Assembly: GCA_025267735.1 (NCBI GenBank)
Contig: CM046295.1
Location: 23,034,938 to 23,098,937, forward strand
Reading direction: 5' to 3'
Length of the DNA stretch: 64,000 bases
From: Mactra quadrangularis
Lineage: Eukaryota > Mollusca > Bivalvia > Venerida > Mactridae
Every line of letters begins with the position of its first letter. Within the stretch, counting starts at the first letter, position 1. Positions 51,601 through 63,714 of this stretch are shown here, one piece after another. The translations under genes and the position numbers were made by a program. The notes below the pieces were generated by a model. It was not told the origin of the DNA. It saw nothing but the letters and a program-made list of their open reading frames with translations, and did not search any database.

Positions 51601-54600
51601 AACCCTACAATATAACATGTCATTCTATCGTTATTTTCATGTAAATCTCAGTCTTCAATTAAAAAACTTACTCACACTATGACATGTCTTTACATCGTTA
51701 TTTACATGTAGGTTTCTGTCTTTAAATTAAATCTTAACTAAATTTGACATGTCAGAATTTCTCTTTTACCAGGTAAGTATCTATTCTTAGTTAAGATAAT
51801 TAACGCACAATGCGTCATGTTATTCTATCCTTATTCTTATGTAGGTTTCTGTCTTCAATTAAACATCTTACAGACAATATCGCATGTCAACCGGTAGTTA
51901 TTCTTATTCAGATATCTATCTGAAATTTAAAAAAAACTTACACACACTTTGACATGTCATTCCATCGTTACTTTCATGTAGGTGTCCGTCTTTAACTCAG
52001 TTTGACACGTCAGAATTTCTTTATTCCCAGGTAAGTATCTATTCTTAATTAAGATAACTTTCACACAATATGACACTTTATTCTATTCTTAATCTTATGA
52101 AGGTTTCTGTCTTCAATAAAAATCTCGGACACAATATGACCTATTAGTCGGTCGTTATTCTCAGGAAGGTTTCTGTCTTTATATAAACAGCTTACATACA
52201 AACTACATGTCAGCTGGTAGTTAGTTATTCTGATGTAGGTTTCTGTCTTCAATTAATAAACATTACACACAAAATAACATGTCAATCGGTTGTTATTCTT
52301 TATGAGATAGCTGTCTTCAATTAAAGAAACTTACACACACCATGACATGTCTTTCCATCGTTATTTTCATGTAGGTTTATGTCTTTAAATTAAAATTAAA
52401 CTTAATTTGACCTGTTAGAATTTCTTTATTACCAGGTAAGTATCTATTCTTAATTAAGATAAATTATACACAATATGACATGTTTATATCCTTAATCTCA
52501 AGTAGGTTTCTGTCTTCAATAAAAAATCTTACACACAATTGACATATCAGCCGGTCGTTATTTTCACGAAGGTCTCTGTCTTTATTAAACATCTTACACA
52601 AACAAACTACTTCTCAGCCGGTCCTTATTTTCATATAGGTCTCTGTCTCCATTTAAAAAACCTTACACACAATATACATTCACCTGTTGTTATTCTCATA
52701 AAGGTCTCTGTCTTCAATAAAAAAACCTACAATAGAACATGTCATTCTATCGTTATTTTCATGTAAATCTCAGTCTTCAATTAAAAAACTTACACACACT
52801 ATGACATGTCTTTACATCGTTATTTTCATGTAGGTTTCTGTCTTTAAATTAAATTTTAACTCAATTTGACATGTCAGAAATTTTACCAGGTAAGTATCTG
52901 TTCTTAATTAAGATAACTAACACACAATGTGTCATGTTATTCTATCCTTATTCTGATGTAGGTTTCTGTTTTCTATTAAACATCTTACACACAATAAAGA
53001 CAATATCGCATGTCAACCGGTAGTTATTCTTAATCAGATATCTATCAGAAATTTAAAAAAAAACTTAAACACACTTTGACATGTCACTCCATCGTTACTT
53101 TCATGTAGGTCTCCGTCTTGCACTTAAATTGACACGTCAGATTTTCTTTATTCTCAGGTAAGTATCTATTCTTAATTAAGATAACTTTCACACAATATGA
53201 CACGTTATTCTATTCTTAATCTTATGAAGGTTTCTGTCTTCAATAAAATCTCGGACACAATATGACCCATTAGTCGGTCGTTAGTCTCAGGAAGGTCTCT
53301 GTCTTTATATAAACAGCTTACATACAAACTACATGTCAGCTGGTAGTTATTCTGATGTAGGTTTCTGTCTTCAATCAATAAACATAACACACAAAAAACA
53401 TGTCAATCGATTGTTATTCTTTATGAGATGGCTGTCTTCAATTAAAAAACTTACCCACACCATGACATGTCTTTCCATCGTTACTTTCATGTAGGTTTCT
53501 GTCTTCAATAAAAAATCTTACACACAATTGACATATCAGCCGGTCGTTATTTTCACGAAGGTCTCTGTCTTTATTAAACATCTTACACAAACAAACTACA
53601 TCTCAGCCGGTCCTTATTTTCATAAAGGTCTCTGTCTTCAATAAAAAACCTACAATGTAACATGTCATTCTATCGTTATTTTCACGTAAATCTCTGTCTT
53701 CAATTAAAAAACTTACACACACTATGACATGTCTTTACATCGTTATTTTCATGTAGGTTTCTGTCTTTAAATTAAATCTTAACTCAATTTGACATGTCAG
53801 AATTTCTCTATTACCAGGTAAGTATCTATTCTTATTTAAGATAACTAACACAGAATGTGTCATGTTATTCTATCCTTATTCTCATGTAGGTTTCTGTCTT
53901 CAATTAAACATCTTACACACAATGAAGACAATATCGCATGTCAACCGATAGTTAGTCTTATTCAGATATCTATCTGAAATTTTAAAAAACTTACACACAC
54001 TTTGTCATGTCACTCCATCGTTTTTTTCATGTAGGTCTCCGTCTCTAACTCAAATTGACACGTCAAAATTTCTTTATTCCCTGGTAAGTATCTATGCTTA
54101 ATTAAGCCCACTTTCACACAATATGACATTTTATTCTATTCTTAATCTTATGAAGGTTTCTGTCTTCAATAAAAAACTCGGACACAATATGACCTATTAG
54201 TCGGTCGTTATTCTCAGGAAGGTCTCTGTTTTTATATAAACAGCTTACATACAAACTACATGTCAGCTGGTAGTTATTCTCATGTAGGTTTCTGTCTTCA
54301 ATTAATAAACATTACACACAAAAGAACATGTCAATCGGTTGTTATTCTTTATGAGATAGCTGTCTTCAATTAAAAAAACTTACACACACCATGACATGTC
54401 TTTCCATCGTTATTTTCATTTTAGTTTCTGTCTTTAATTTAAAATTTAACTTAATTTGACCTGTTAGAATTTCTTTATTACCAGGTAAGTATCTATTCTT
54501 AATTAAGATAACTTATACACAATATGACATGTTTATATCCTTAATCTCATGTAGGTTTCTGTCTTAAATAAAAACCTTACACACAGTATGACATATCAGT

Positions 54601-55400
54601 AGGTCCTTATTTTCATGTAGATTCTGTCTTAAATAAAAACCTTACACAGTATGACATGTCAGTCGGTTGTTATTCTCATGTAGATCTCTGTCTTCAATTC
54701 AAAACCTTACGCACAAAACGACATTTCATTATATAATTATTCTCATGTAGGTCTCTGTCTTCAATTAAACATCTTACTCAAAATATGACTTGTCAGTCGG
54801 TTGTAGTTCTCATGTAGACCTCTGTCTTCAATTAATAAACATTACACACAATATAACATGTCAACCGGTAGTTTTTCTTTTGTAGATATCTGTCCTTCAC
54901 TTAATCAAACTTACACACACTTTGACATGTCTTTCCATAATTATTTTCATGTAGGTTTCTGTCTTTAATTAATACTTAATTAATACTCAATTTGACATGT
55001 CAGAATTTCTTTATTCCCAGGTAAGTATCTATGCTTAATTAAGACAACCTTCACACAATATGACACGTTATTCTATTCTTAATTTTATGTAGGTTTCTGT
55101 CTTCAATAAAAATCTTACACACAATATGACATGTCCGTCGGTCCTTATTTTCATGCAGATATCTGTCTTCAACTAAAAACCCTACACACTATATGACATG
55201 TCAGTAATTCCTAATTGTCATGTTGATTTTGGTCTTCATTAATATTACAAACAATTCCACATGTCATTCTATCCTTTGCCATGTAGGTCTCTGTCTTCTA
55301 ATTAAAACTTTTACCCATTTGACATATGTCAAAATATTCATTCTTCCAGGTAAGTATCTGTTCCTAATTAAGACAACTTGATAATAAGACAATATAAAGA
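48650..55400 (+). repeat. 6.7-kb satellite array, ~66-bp units with a ~1.12-kb higher-order period
   Basis: The basic unit is CATGTAGGTTTCTGTCTTCA, then ATAAAAACCTTACACACA, then ATATGACATGTCAGTCGGTC and CTTATTCT. From about 50 kb onward a unit variant carrying ATTTCTTTATTCCCAG followed by GTAAGTATCTATTCTTAATT appears at spacings that repeat (267, 399, 463 bp; then 258, 406, 453 bp), showing a higher-order repeat of about 1,120 bp. Short open frames inside are artefacts. Diverged remnants reappear at 58880-59060. Confidence 0.93.
50046..55357 (+). other. Thirteen perfect U1-complementary 5' splice-site motifs in the satellite
   Basis: CAGGTAAGTAT, complementary over 11 nt to the U1 snRNA 5' end, begins at 50046, 50641, 50907, 51308, 51770, 52028, 52433, 52887, 53155, 53815, 54082 (CTG variant at about 54081, not counted), 54482, 55018 and 55347 (positions within a base or two). 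Nearly all are preceded directly by a pyrimidine-rich tract such as TTTCTTTATTCCCAG, so a 3' and a 5' splice-site consensus share one junction, the form of a recursive (zero-length exon) splice site. No host transcript is demonstrated. Confidence 0.8.
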
Positions 55401-55429
55401 ACTTTTTTTAAAGTATAGAACAAAAATAC

Positions 55430-55745
55430 TGATTCACAACCAATTCAGGAACACTGTCACTCATTCAGTTTTAATAACGTGTGTAGCCTTCTTTTGAAGC
55501 AATAACAGCTTGCATTCTATCTGGCATGCTTCTGATAAGTCTTTGGCACCTTTCTACATGTATTTTGACCCAGGTATCCCGTTATTAGCTTCTAAATCTT
55601 TTAAATTTCTTGACCTGTAATCACAAACTGTACACTTTAAGTCTAACTAAAGGCTTTCAACTGGATTTAGGTCAGGGCTTTGTGGGGGCCACTGTCCAAT
55701 GTCAGTAATGTCATGCTCTTGTTTCACTTGTTTCAAGTCGACATT
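55430..55745 (-). pseudogene. Tc1-like transposase remnant (C-terminal part)
   Basis: On the minus strand the translation contains IGQWPPQSPDLNPVESL, the W-P-x-Q-S-P-D-L-N-P-I-E block holding the last catalytic acidic residue (DD34E) of Tc1-like transposases. After a gap comes VERCQRLIRSMPDRMQAVIA and SKEGYTRY, the usual C-terminus. There are in-frame stops, and the N-terminal half and terminal repeats are missing, so it is dead. Confidence 0.8.
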
Positions 55746-56890
55746 GACTACTTTGTCCCTGTGACATGGAAACAAAATAATATTAATGTAAACTGATTAA
55801 TGGTGTTTGCCTATGTGGTTTTTGTCATTCATTTGTTTATCAGACACACATATACAAAAATGTATAACAAGTTGTTTTGTCCTATTTCTTATGTAGGTTT
55901 GTCCAGGGTCGTTGTTCAGTGTATTCGAATTATCTGGATTTAATTCCTAGGCTCCATAGGATATTTCCTTTCATAAAATATAATCTACTAATGGCTATTG
56001 TCTTCCGTATTGGATGAAATTGTTTCGAAGGGTTAGCCGGTACGGATAATCGATATGTGTCCAGAAAAGCTGGTTATGGTAGTTGTCCACCTTAAACCTT
56101 GTTAAATGGGGGCAATTTGTGCATTAAAGTACCGGTATGTTGGTTCTAATCGCTATTCAGAAAAAAGTGTAAGCTTTTATTTAGCCTTTTTTGTCCCCAT
56201 GCTTTGCCTTGCATTTTTGTAACATATTGTTATTGTTTTTTGAAAATGTGCTAAAAGTGGTAGCAGTGAAAAGCTGTTTTATTAAATATTAAAAATCGCT
56301 ACTACTAATCAAAATATATAGAAATGGGAAAATTTAAAACATTGTTGATCTGCAATAGATATATAAATGTGTAAATTGTAAAAGCAGGTCTGTTGAAATG
56401 TTAAGTTATGTTAATTTTCGATCTATTTTTACATTACTTTTTTGTTTTACATTTTTGTCTAACAATGTTATATTCAATGTAAGTGTTTGACACTTAGATC
56501 ACCCATAGGACTATTTTACAAAATACTTAATAAGATTTTTATTTCATTTGTCAGTCAGTTATTAAAGCTGTTGACTTGGTACCAACTGTCTCTATTCTCT
56601 GTAACAATACAAACTATGATTCGCTGTGTAACATGACTAAATTTCAAATAAATGTCTGAAAATACGTAAATGATTTATACTTATACCATCACATCAATGG
56701 GTTTAACAACATAATTATTGTACGTAGGTAAAAAACTACTAAAACTATTGTTCTTTCTTTTTTATATACATGTAATTATCACTTATGATGCTTGATAACG
56801 ATGTACTAAGACTTTTTATTTGTTAAGTAAGTGAGTTTAAACCTACATACTTCAAATAAAAACGACAACAAAAAACAACAACAAACAAAA
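55746..56890. other. No feature recognised
   Basis: AT-rich; no repeats, splice-bracketed segments or motifs that I can support. Confidence 0.45.
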
Positions 56891-56894
56891 TAGA

Positions 56895-57362
56895 CAATTC
56901 CGAGCAATCTAGTGAAGGGCCCTTTATGGGAGGATAGCTAGATCGGATATTATGTCTTGTTAACAATTTTAAATGATGTACCAAATATTAAAGGTACTAT
57001 TTACAAAACATATAATTCTGAGCAATCTAGTGAAAGGCCCATTTTTGGGAGGATAGCTAGATCGGAATTATATTAAAAGATATCACACATAATTCTAAGC
57101 AATCTAGTGAAGGATCCATTTATGGGAGAATAGCTAGATCTGAATTATTATTATAGATATCACGCCTAATTCTGAGCAATCTAGTGAAGGGCCCTTTATG
57201 GGAGGATAGCTAGATCAGAATTATACTCAAATATAGCATACATAATTCTGAGCAATCTAGTGAAGGGCCCATTTATGGGAGGATAGCTAGATCGGATATT
57301 ATGTATTGTTAACAATTTTTAATGATGTACCAAATATTAAAGGTACTATTTACAAAACATAA
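56895..57362 (+). repeat. Five hairpin-forming tandem units
   Basis: GAGCAATCTAGTGAAGGGCC, then ATTTATGGGAGGATAGCTAG and ATCGG, repeated five times at about 65-115 bp. Within each unit ATCTAG pairs with CTAGAT and GGGCCCAT partly with ATGGG. The flanking segment TGATGTACCAAATATTAAAG occurs on both sides (about 56974 and 57323), so a larger block was duplicated. Confidence 0.85.
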
Positions 57363-58395
57363 TTGACGTGGTGATGAAAGTACTAAGTCTGGCTAGGATG
57401 CTAATTACATGAAGAAATGTTTCACTTATTTGAACAAAAACATCTTTTGGAATTTTGGAAAATTTTGTTAAAAATAAGTGTATAAACAATTTAAACTACG
57501 TATAATGAATTAAGTTGTTATTCACATGGATGTGGAAGGCATATGGTATAGTTAATATATATACATGTTTGTTACCTAACTGATTAATTTACATATTACA
57601 AAAACTTAAAAAACTACAGCATTTTCTAATGATTAGTACTGTGTACGGAAGTGGTCAATGGTATCAAGTAACATGCTTCACATCTTATGATGTGATAGAA
57701 CATGGCTATATATGTATTAGTATGATAAAGCAATTTTGTAATGTATTAGGGCGTATTGTAATGTAGCGTCATCATATTTTTACGTTTTGAAAGAGATAAT
57801 TAACTTGTACATACCAATCAGTGTAAATGATCGCATGATCGTTATTATTATTTAACAGCTATTTTAATATACGTATTATTATAATTATTTCAACTTGATT
57901 GTTTTTTTGCAATTTAAGTATTTTGTTTAAGATACATTGTTTAGTAATGATATGATATAATTTTACTACGAAACCATTCTGATGACTTTTAGAATAGTGC
58001 ATGAACTTTATTAGTTTTAATCTTCCAATGTCGTCAGTTCAGCTTATTGGTAAAGTCAAGTGGAAAAGATTTCGTTTTTTTCCTACGTTTTCATACCGAT
58101 TTTGGTTCTTTAAGATAAGTGATTAGACTCTCAATTAAGTTACACTCGTGTATTGGTTCTGATTGTTTAAATACTAGATAGGATGTTTTTTCAAAAGGTA
58201 TCCCCACAACAAACACACTATGACTACAGTTTTATAACGATTGGCTAGATTTGTATGGAAGACACTTTAATGATCTTATACACTTTCGCTTTGTACCCAA
58301 ACACATGACCTTTGTACGCAGACGCTGGTCATTGAGGGTAAAACTGTTTGTTTACCTGAAACAATGTTTACATTCTAATAATTTCCCAGTTCAAC
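57363..58395. other. No feature recognised
   Basis: AT-rich sequence with no identifiable gene or repeat. Confidence 0.45.
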
Positions 58396-58399
58396 TGTA

Positions 58400-58690
58400 C
58401 CGAATAAGTGTCGACACAGTTAAGTGTATTTTACTACAGCCAGCACATCTAACCTAACTTTCCAGGACTGGTGTCTATGTTCTGTACTCACCTACCCTTC
58501 CACAAGGCTGGGAACTTCTTCATATACTTAATCAATGAAAGAAATTTGACAATTTTCCTGGAAATATATAAGCGGCCCGAATTTTTCTCATTTATGACTT
58601 GTTTCTATTACACACGCCTTTACAAACTCATATGGAAATCGGTCGTTTATTTATTTTACAATATGTACGAGGTCCTAGACTTAAGCTAGT
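58400..58690 (-). mobile_element. SINE-B copy 4, minus orientation, degraded
   Basis: AGCACATCTAACCTAACTTT, then CTACCCTTCCACAAGGCTGG and TTGACAATTTTCCTGG match the reversed body of copies at 29575 and 39045. The head is not clear. Confidence 0.6.
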
Positions 58691-58879
58691 AGTAGTAAGC
58701 TATTCAAAGTAACTATTCAAAAGTTTATTCTTGAGTAAACTGTAACTTTCTTGTTCTTTGATTGGGTTATTTAACACCATGTCCTTTAACTGACACCCTG
58801 TTTCTTGCAGTTTTCCTGATTCTTCTGTATTTATGATAAAGCAGATTGAGCAGATCTACATAATTAGCATTTATATAGT

Positions 58880-59065
58880 CCCATCGCTCATACAGGGTTC
58901 TGTCTTTAATCAAAATAACATACCCATAATATGACATAACATTCGATAGTTTCTGTTTTCAAATTCCACCTAACATCTGAATTGACAAGCCACACGATTC
59001 AATCGCTCAGTTGGTCTTTAACTTTAATTCAATAACAGTCACACGTTATCACATGCATGTCAGAC
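58880..59065 (+). repeat. Diverged satellite remnants
   Basis: GGGTTCTGTCTTTAATCAAA, ATACCCATAATATGACATAA and CATGTCAGACTGTCC resemble units of the 48.65-55.4 kb array, about 3.5 kb beyond its edge. Confidence 0.6.
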
Positions 59066-60878
59066 TGTCCTTTTTCTATCTTCTATTAAAGTAAATTTAT
59101 TTTGTATAATTATTCAGTGCACCCTTATTGAATTTAAGTTAAAATTATTATCAAAAAATCTTAGAAAGCCATCAATTTCCAAGGTTCGAATAGTTAGAAA
59201 CACGAAGTCAAGCAACCCCAAACTAGACTATCGCCTAAAACAAATTTAGGGACGAAATGTGGAACAGGGCAAGAAAGAAATATATAGAAATGACTTTTAA
59301 CGACATTGAGGTCCAATACTAATCTTTATTTATATTATAACTAGACAAAATATTAAGTGCATATTGGTGCTAAGCAATTATTGTTGACTGGCCTCAAAAT
59401 AGCGTCTAATTTCCTGCAAATTCATATTGACCAATCAGAAGCAAGATTAGAGAATCGAGAAAACAGACGAAAAAGACAACAACAGATAGGATTCTAATAT
59501 AAGACCCTAAGATAAAAAGTCTAGAATCAAGTTCAAATTAACGATTTCTGTCGCAAAACTTTTGTGTTATTGAGTGTCTCTATGTCTGAATCCTTATATC
59601 AAATGTTAATGAGTAGCTGTTATGCACATTAGTCAATGTTTAAATATGATTTTCTTCCACAGTTAAGATACAACTTAAGTCGATAGCTTTTATTAGTATG
59701 TATATTACCTTCTGGTTAGATTTTGACATAACCACATAAGTGTTTAAGTCAATTATCATTATGGTTAGAATCGAATTTTTTCACAAGTTTTTTTTTCGAT
59801 TTCAATGAAATTACAAGTGGCTGAGTACTTTAATATGACAAAACTTTGGGGGGGTCATTAAAGCTTAATTTGTTTTTTGTCTGCATGGTTGGGGTTATGA
59901 TTTTAAGGAGGGTTTTTAGTATAGGGTTTGGTTTTGGGGTATTGATCGATTTGTCTTAGCTAGATAAAAACAAAGTTTGTGCAAGTCCGCTATCTTGGAA
60001 TAATGGTGATCAGAGACTTCCTATAGCCCTGGTAGTTAGGTGGGAATGGTAGCGGAAATGACCGCCCTAAACGGACCACATAACCCCCATGGTGTATAAA
60101 ATCCCTGCCCGTGCCCCTCCCTGGCCATATTGCATGCTTGTCAGTGCTCCGTGTTTCCCACTATTCTTTTTTATGTTTAAACTAATCTGTTTCTTTTTCA
60201 GAATTTCTTTAATCATATTTTTTACATTAAACAACATATTTCTGTCGGGTTTCTCTTCTCGTGTTTTGTCTATTTCAGGTTGTGATGGTTGAATCAAGAA
60301 AGTTAGACAGGACAAGACAATCTACAAGAAATCTCTTAACGAGAACAAGACAAATATTTAGCTACTGGGGTCATAATAAATCTATCTTACGACAAAACCC
60401 GTCTTAAGCCAAAATCGGAAAATATTAATTATATGGTCAATATTTATTCCTATTGATACTATAATACATAGATTAATATAGTATAAATTCTGATTATTCT
60501 ACCAATTGTTTTACCACAAAAGCTTATTCGACAAATTCATAAAATTGACTTCAGATGATTTTTGCTGTACGATATTTTTAATAATGACCCCTGCTTGTAG
60601 AGGGTAGGGGCAGAGTGACTGTACATGACACTTGACTATAAATATATACATGTTTATTAAATGTGGCATAATTAGAATATGACATATAGCAGGATTTTTC
60701 TTCGTTAACAAAGTTATATTTGACTTTCTATTTTTTTTTCCATTTTTATCCTAACCAGTGAACGTACTATACATTTATAAAAACAACTAGGTTTGTACTC
60801 ACATGTAAGTTTTAAGTACAAATTAGGTCCGATGAAACATTTCTGCTTGGTTTTTCTCGTACGTTATATATATTACAG
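59066..60878. other. No gene called
   Basis: A segment after TGTCTATTTCAG (60279) stays open for 44 codons in one frame (Arg/Thr-rich) but has no donor and no recognisable family. The rest is AT-rich. Confidence 0.4.
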
Positions 60879-60999
60879 ATTGTGGCTTATGTTTATGGCT
60901 CAAGACAGAAAAGAAATACAAGATTTGTTCAACATGAGTTCAGTTTAGAAGTAAATGGTATCATGACATTCTGGTATAAGTACATCAGTACTAGTATTG
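60879..60999 (+). CDS. Candidate internal exon, MAM-domain-like
   Basis: Acceptor TATATTACAG and donor GTAAGC bracket 40 codons plus one base with no stop: IVAYVYGSRQKRNTRF, then VQHEFSLEVNGIMTFWYKYI, then STSIG. The stretch MTFWYKYISTSIG resembles the conserved F-W-Y-x-M/Y-x-G-x-x-I/V-G strand of MAM domains (extracellular adhesion modules), though the usual Cys just before it is absent. Entry phase 0, exit phase 1. No neighbouring exons are found in the window, so the gene stays unidentified. Confidence 0.38.
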
Positions 61000-61949
61000 G
61001 TAAGCACATTAGTATTCTTAATCAGAAATGTTGATAATATTTATGTAAACCGGAATTATATGTTTTTACGAATCATGATAATGCCATTTTAAAATGTCAA
61101 TTATTGCAAAACGAAATACCCCTGAAATTCGTCATAAAAAGGAAGTGCCATTCACAAACGACGTCTTTTATTGACACCTATATAATAGAGCATTTGACAT
61201 TAGTCCTACAGGCTACAGCATATGAGGTGAACCGTGCGCTTGAGTCCCTTTAAATAGTTCTGATTAAAGGTGCTAGTTCAAAGATTTTTGTTTATTTTTT
61301 TCAATACATTGTAATTTCAAAATACCATTCAGATCTGTAATGATGGCAAAAAATTAATTCTTATTATTTATTGTGTATAATTTTAAGATAAACTGACCTA
61401 TATGTTGCAAGAAATATACAATAAAGTCACAAAAATACAGTAAAAGCGTCTATACCATATCAAATCGGGTAGATATGAAACACTATCATAGTTGTTTGTC
61501 AATTTGCGCTAAAATTTTCATTATCAGAACACAACTTTTCCGCGTTAAAAAATATTTCCATACAATTTTGATTGTTTTAGAAAAAGTTGATATTTAAGCT
61601 GAAATCTGTGAGTGAGTACCTTTAAGAATCCAAGTGATGACACCCAGCCATTCTTCAGCATTTTTTATGGTATAAATTTTAGCTTGATAAGAAAACTAAA
61701 TATGAAAATATATGCAAATTTGGTATTTTACGTAATGCAACACATGTTTTTCAGTACAAATAAATGTCATTTAATTTTTACAACAATATTTTTGGGTGAA
61801 ATATGATAACGATACGCTAATGATGTAAAATAAGATACAAATACATGTATGACAATTAAAATGATGCAAAAGTAAATGATGATTTAAATTTTTTATGCAA
61901 AATACATTGTAAATTGTAGAATATGTTTCTGCCATTTGACTAGCATTTG
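61000..61949. other. No feature recognised
   Basis: AT-rich. If 60879-60999 is an exon this is its downstream intron. Confidence 0.4.
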
Positions 61950-61958
61950 GTTGCAGTC

Positions 61959-62276
61959 GCCACCCGGCTAGCTCAGTTGGTTGCACGCAAGTCTACTGAT
62001 CGAGGGGTCGTGGGTTCGATTTCCGGGCGGGGCATACTTTCGTGGATCTTGGTCATGAAATTATTTCTACGGCCATTCTCCCTCCTACAAATGATTTTAA
62101 ATTATGTAGGGCAGTTGTCAGTCACCGACGAAAGTATGCGCTTAGTAGTCGGTTAACAGCTAAATCCAGAGATTTAGCCTTTCCGGGAGGAGTGAGTAGG
62201 TTGACTGACCGCCGTTATATGACCTTATATGTGTTGCTACGGCGTTAAACCAACAAAACAAACAAACAAACCAGCT
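61959..62276 (+). mobile_element. SINE-A copy 8, full length, perfect 9-bp target duplication
   Basis: Head CCCGGCTAGCTCAGTTGGTT, B box GGGTTCGATTTCCGG, core GGGCAGTTGTCAGTCACCGA, end GTTGCTACGGCGTTAAACC and an (AAAC)n tail. GTTGCAGTC flanks it at 61950-61958 and 62277-62285. The best-preserved copy, suitable as a reference for the family. Confidence 0.95.
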
Positions 62277-62619
62277 GTTGCAGTCTGACTAAAATTTTTA
62301 AAATTAACAAAGTTTCTATATATGTTAAACAGAGCTGGTTCAGAAATTGAGTAATGACACCCTGTCAGCATTAAGTGTTTTGCATAATATGCAAATTACT
62401 TTCCACTGTATCAAAATACCAATTTTTGCTTATAATTTAATTACCAACTACATGTATGACAGAAATTTAGAATGAGTATCGGTATCACATTTGTTAGGTC
62501 TATCTTTCTTATGATTCCATTTTAATGAGGTTATAAAAGTTGCATATGCAAATTAAGTATTTCAATGAAATTTTAACATTTATCTATTCAAATAAAATTC
62601 TTACTTCAAAATATTATTA

Positions 62620-62758
62620 GTTACACAGTCAGTTACTGACCGGATACGGTGTGATACTGGGTCAGTAAATTAATATTGGGTGAGAGCGTAGCTCGAGCCC
62701 AATATTTATTCACTGACCCGGTATCACACCGTATCCGGTCAGTAACTGACTGTGTAAC
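62620..62758. repeat. 139-bp near-perfect palindrome
   Basis: GTTACACAGTCAGTTACTGA and TCAGTAACTGACTGTGTAAC are the ends. Pairing continues through CCGGATACGGTGTGATACTG and GGTCAGT to a small AGCGTAGCT centre. A third TTACTGACTGGATA segment at 62830 suggests a larger element. Confidence 0.9.
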
Positions 62759-62759
62759 G

Positions 62760-63714
62760 AATTTATCTTACCGAGTACCCCCATCTGTAGAAAAATAAGG
62801 TTTTGTCAGCGCTATCATTTATAAATTTTGTTACTGACTGGATATTAGAATCTACTGACCTAATATGGGATAATACATGGTCAGCACGTGACCGCTCTCG
62901 GCCAATGAAAAACGAGTATTCTGTACGAGGTAAGATAAGATTAAGTACATTGTAATAATATTATTGTGTGGTGCTTAATTGGTATGCAATATATTTACCA
63001 AAATTTTCAAAACAAATGATAACATGCTAAGCAAGAACTTGCAAATGTATAAAGTAACTAGTAATATACCATTTTGCAAAATTGCTATTCCAATAGCTAC
63101 AAAGATAATTATTATAAAAAAGATATTAAATAAATGTCTGCAATACTCTGCATCAATGTATGTTTTTTCCAAAACATATAAAAATAACATATAAATAAAC
63201 ATAATGTAGTACATAATGATATAAAGTTTGTACTGTAATTGAAAATAAACCATGAATGTACAATACATTAATAATGATGATTCTAAACATTGATTTAAAT
63301 ATTTCTACTTCAGATTGGTCATTAGTTGATATCAACTAGATCAGTGTTAAAATATATACAAGATTTAAAATGATACCATCTTACATACTAAGAAAAGTAA
63401 GCATTTTATTGTTTTCTGTCATTAGGTTTTTATTTGTTCGGGACGTCAGTCCTGAACAAATATATGTACCATAATTCAGACCCTCTCCGATTTTGAAAGT
63501 GTGCAAAATCCAGATGTAGTCCCTCAGTATATATGTTTAGAGCAATTCAAAATGATCGTCTGCTGTGACAGGCGCAATAATTCCTGAAATACATATGTTA
63601 ATCGGTCTATACTGAAGCGCATGTATAATAGCTTATGAGTTAAGCGTCTCAGTAGAGATCCTTACGTCGCATTAAGATGATATGGCTAGAAAGGTAAACC
63701 ATTTATAAATCTAA
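62760..63714. other. No feature recognised
   Basis: AT-rich; overlapping short open frames on both strands have no recognisable content. Confidence 0.45.

Noticed and set aside
52061..53390. Several 60-75-codon frames
   Set aside because: Inside the 66-bp satellite; they repeat with the higher-order period and contain no conserved domain.
48650..55400. CRISPR-like array
   Set aside because: Repeats of ~66 bp have no constant-repeat/unique-spacer pattern; the window is clearly eukaryotic.
60279..60410. 44-codon Arg/Thr-rich open segment after an acceptor-like site
   Set aside because: No donor, no family resemblance; it could join in phase to 46941-46988 but that is one chance in three.
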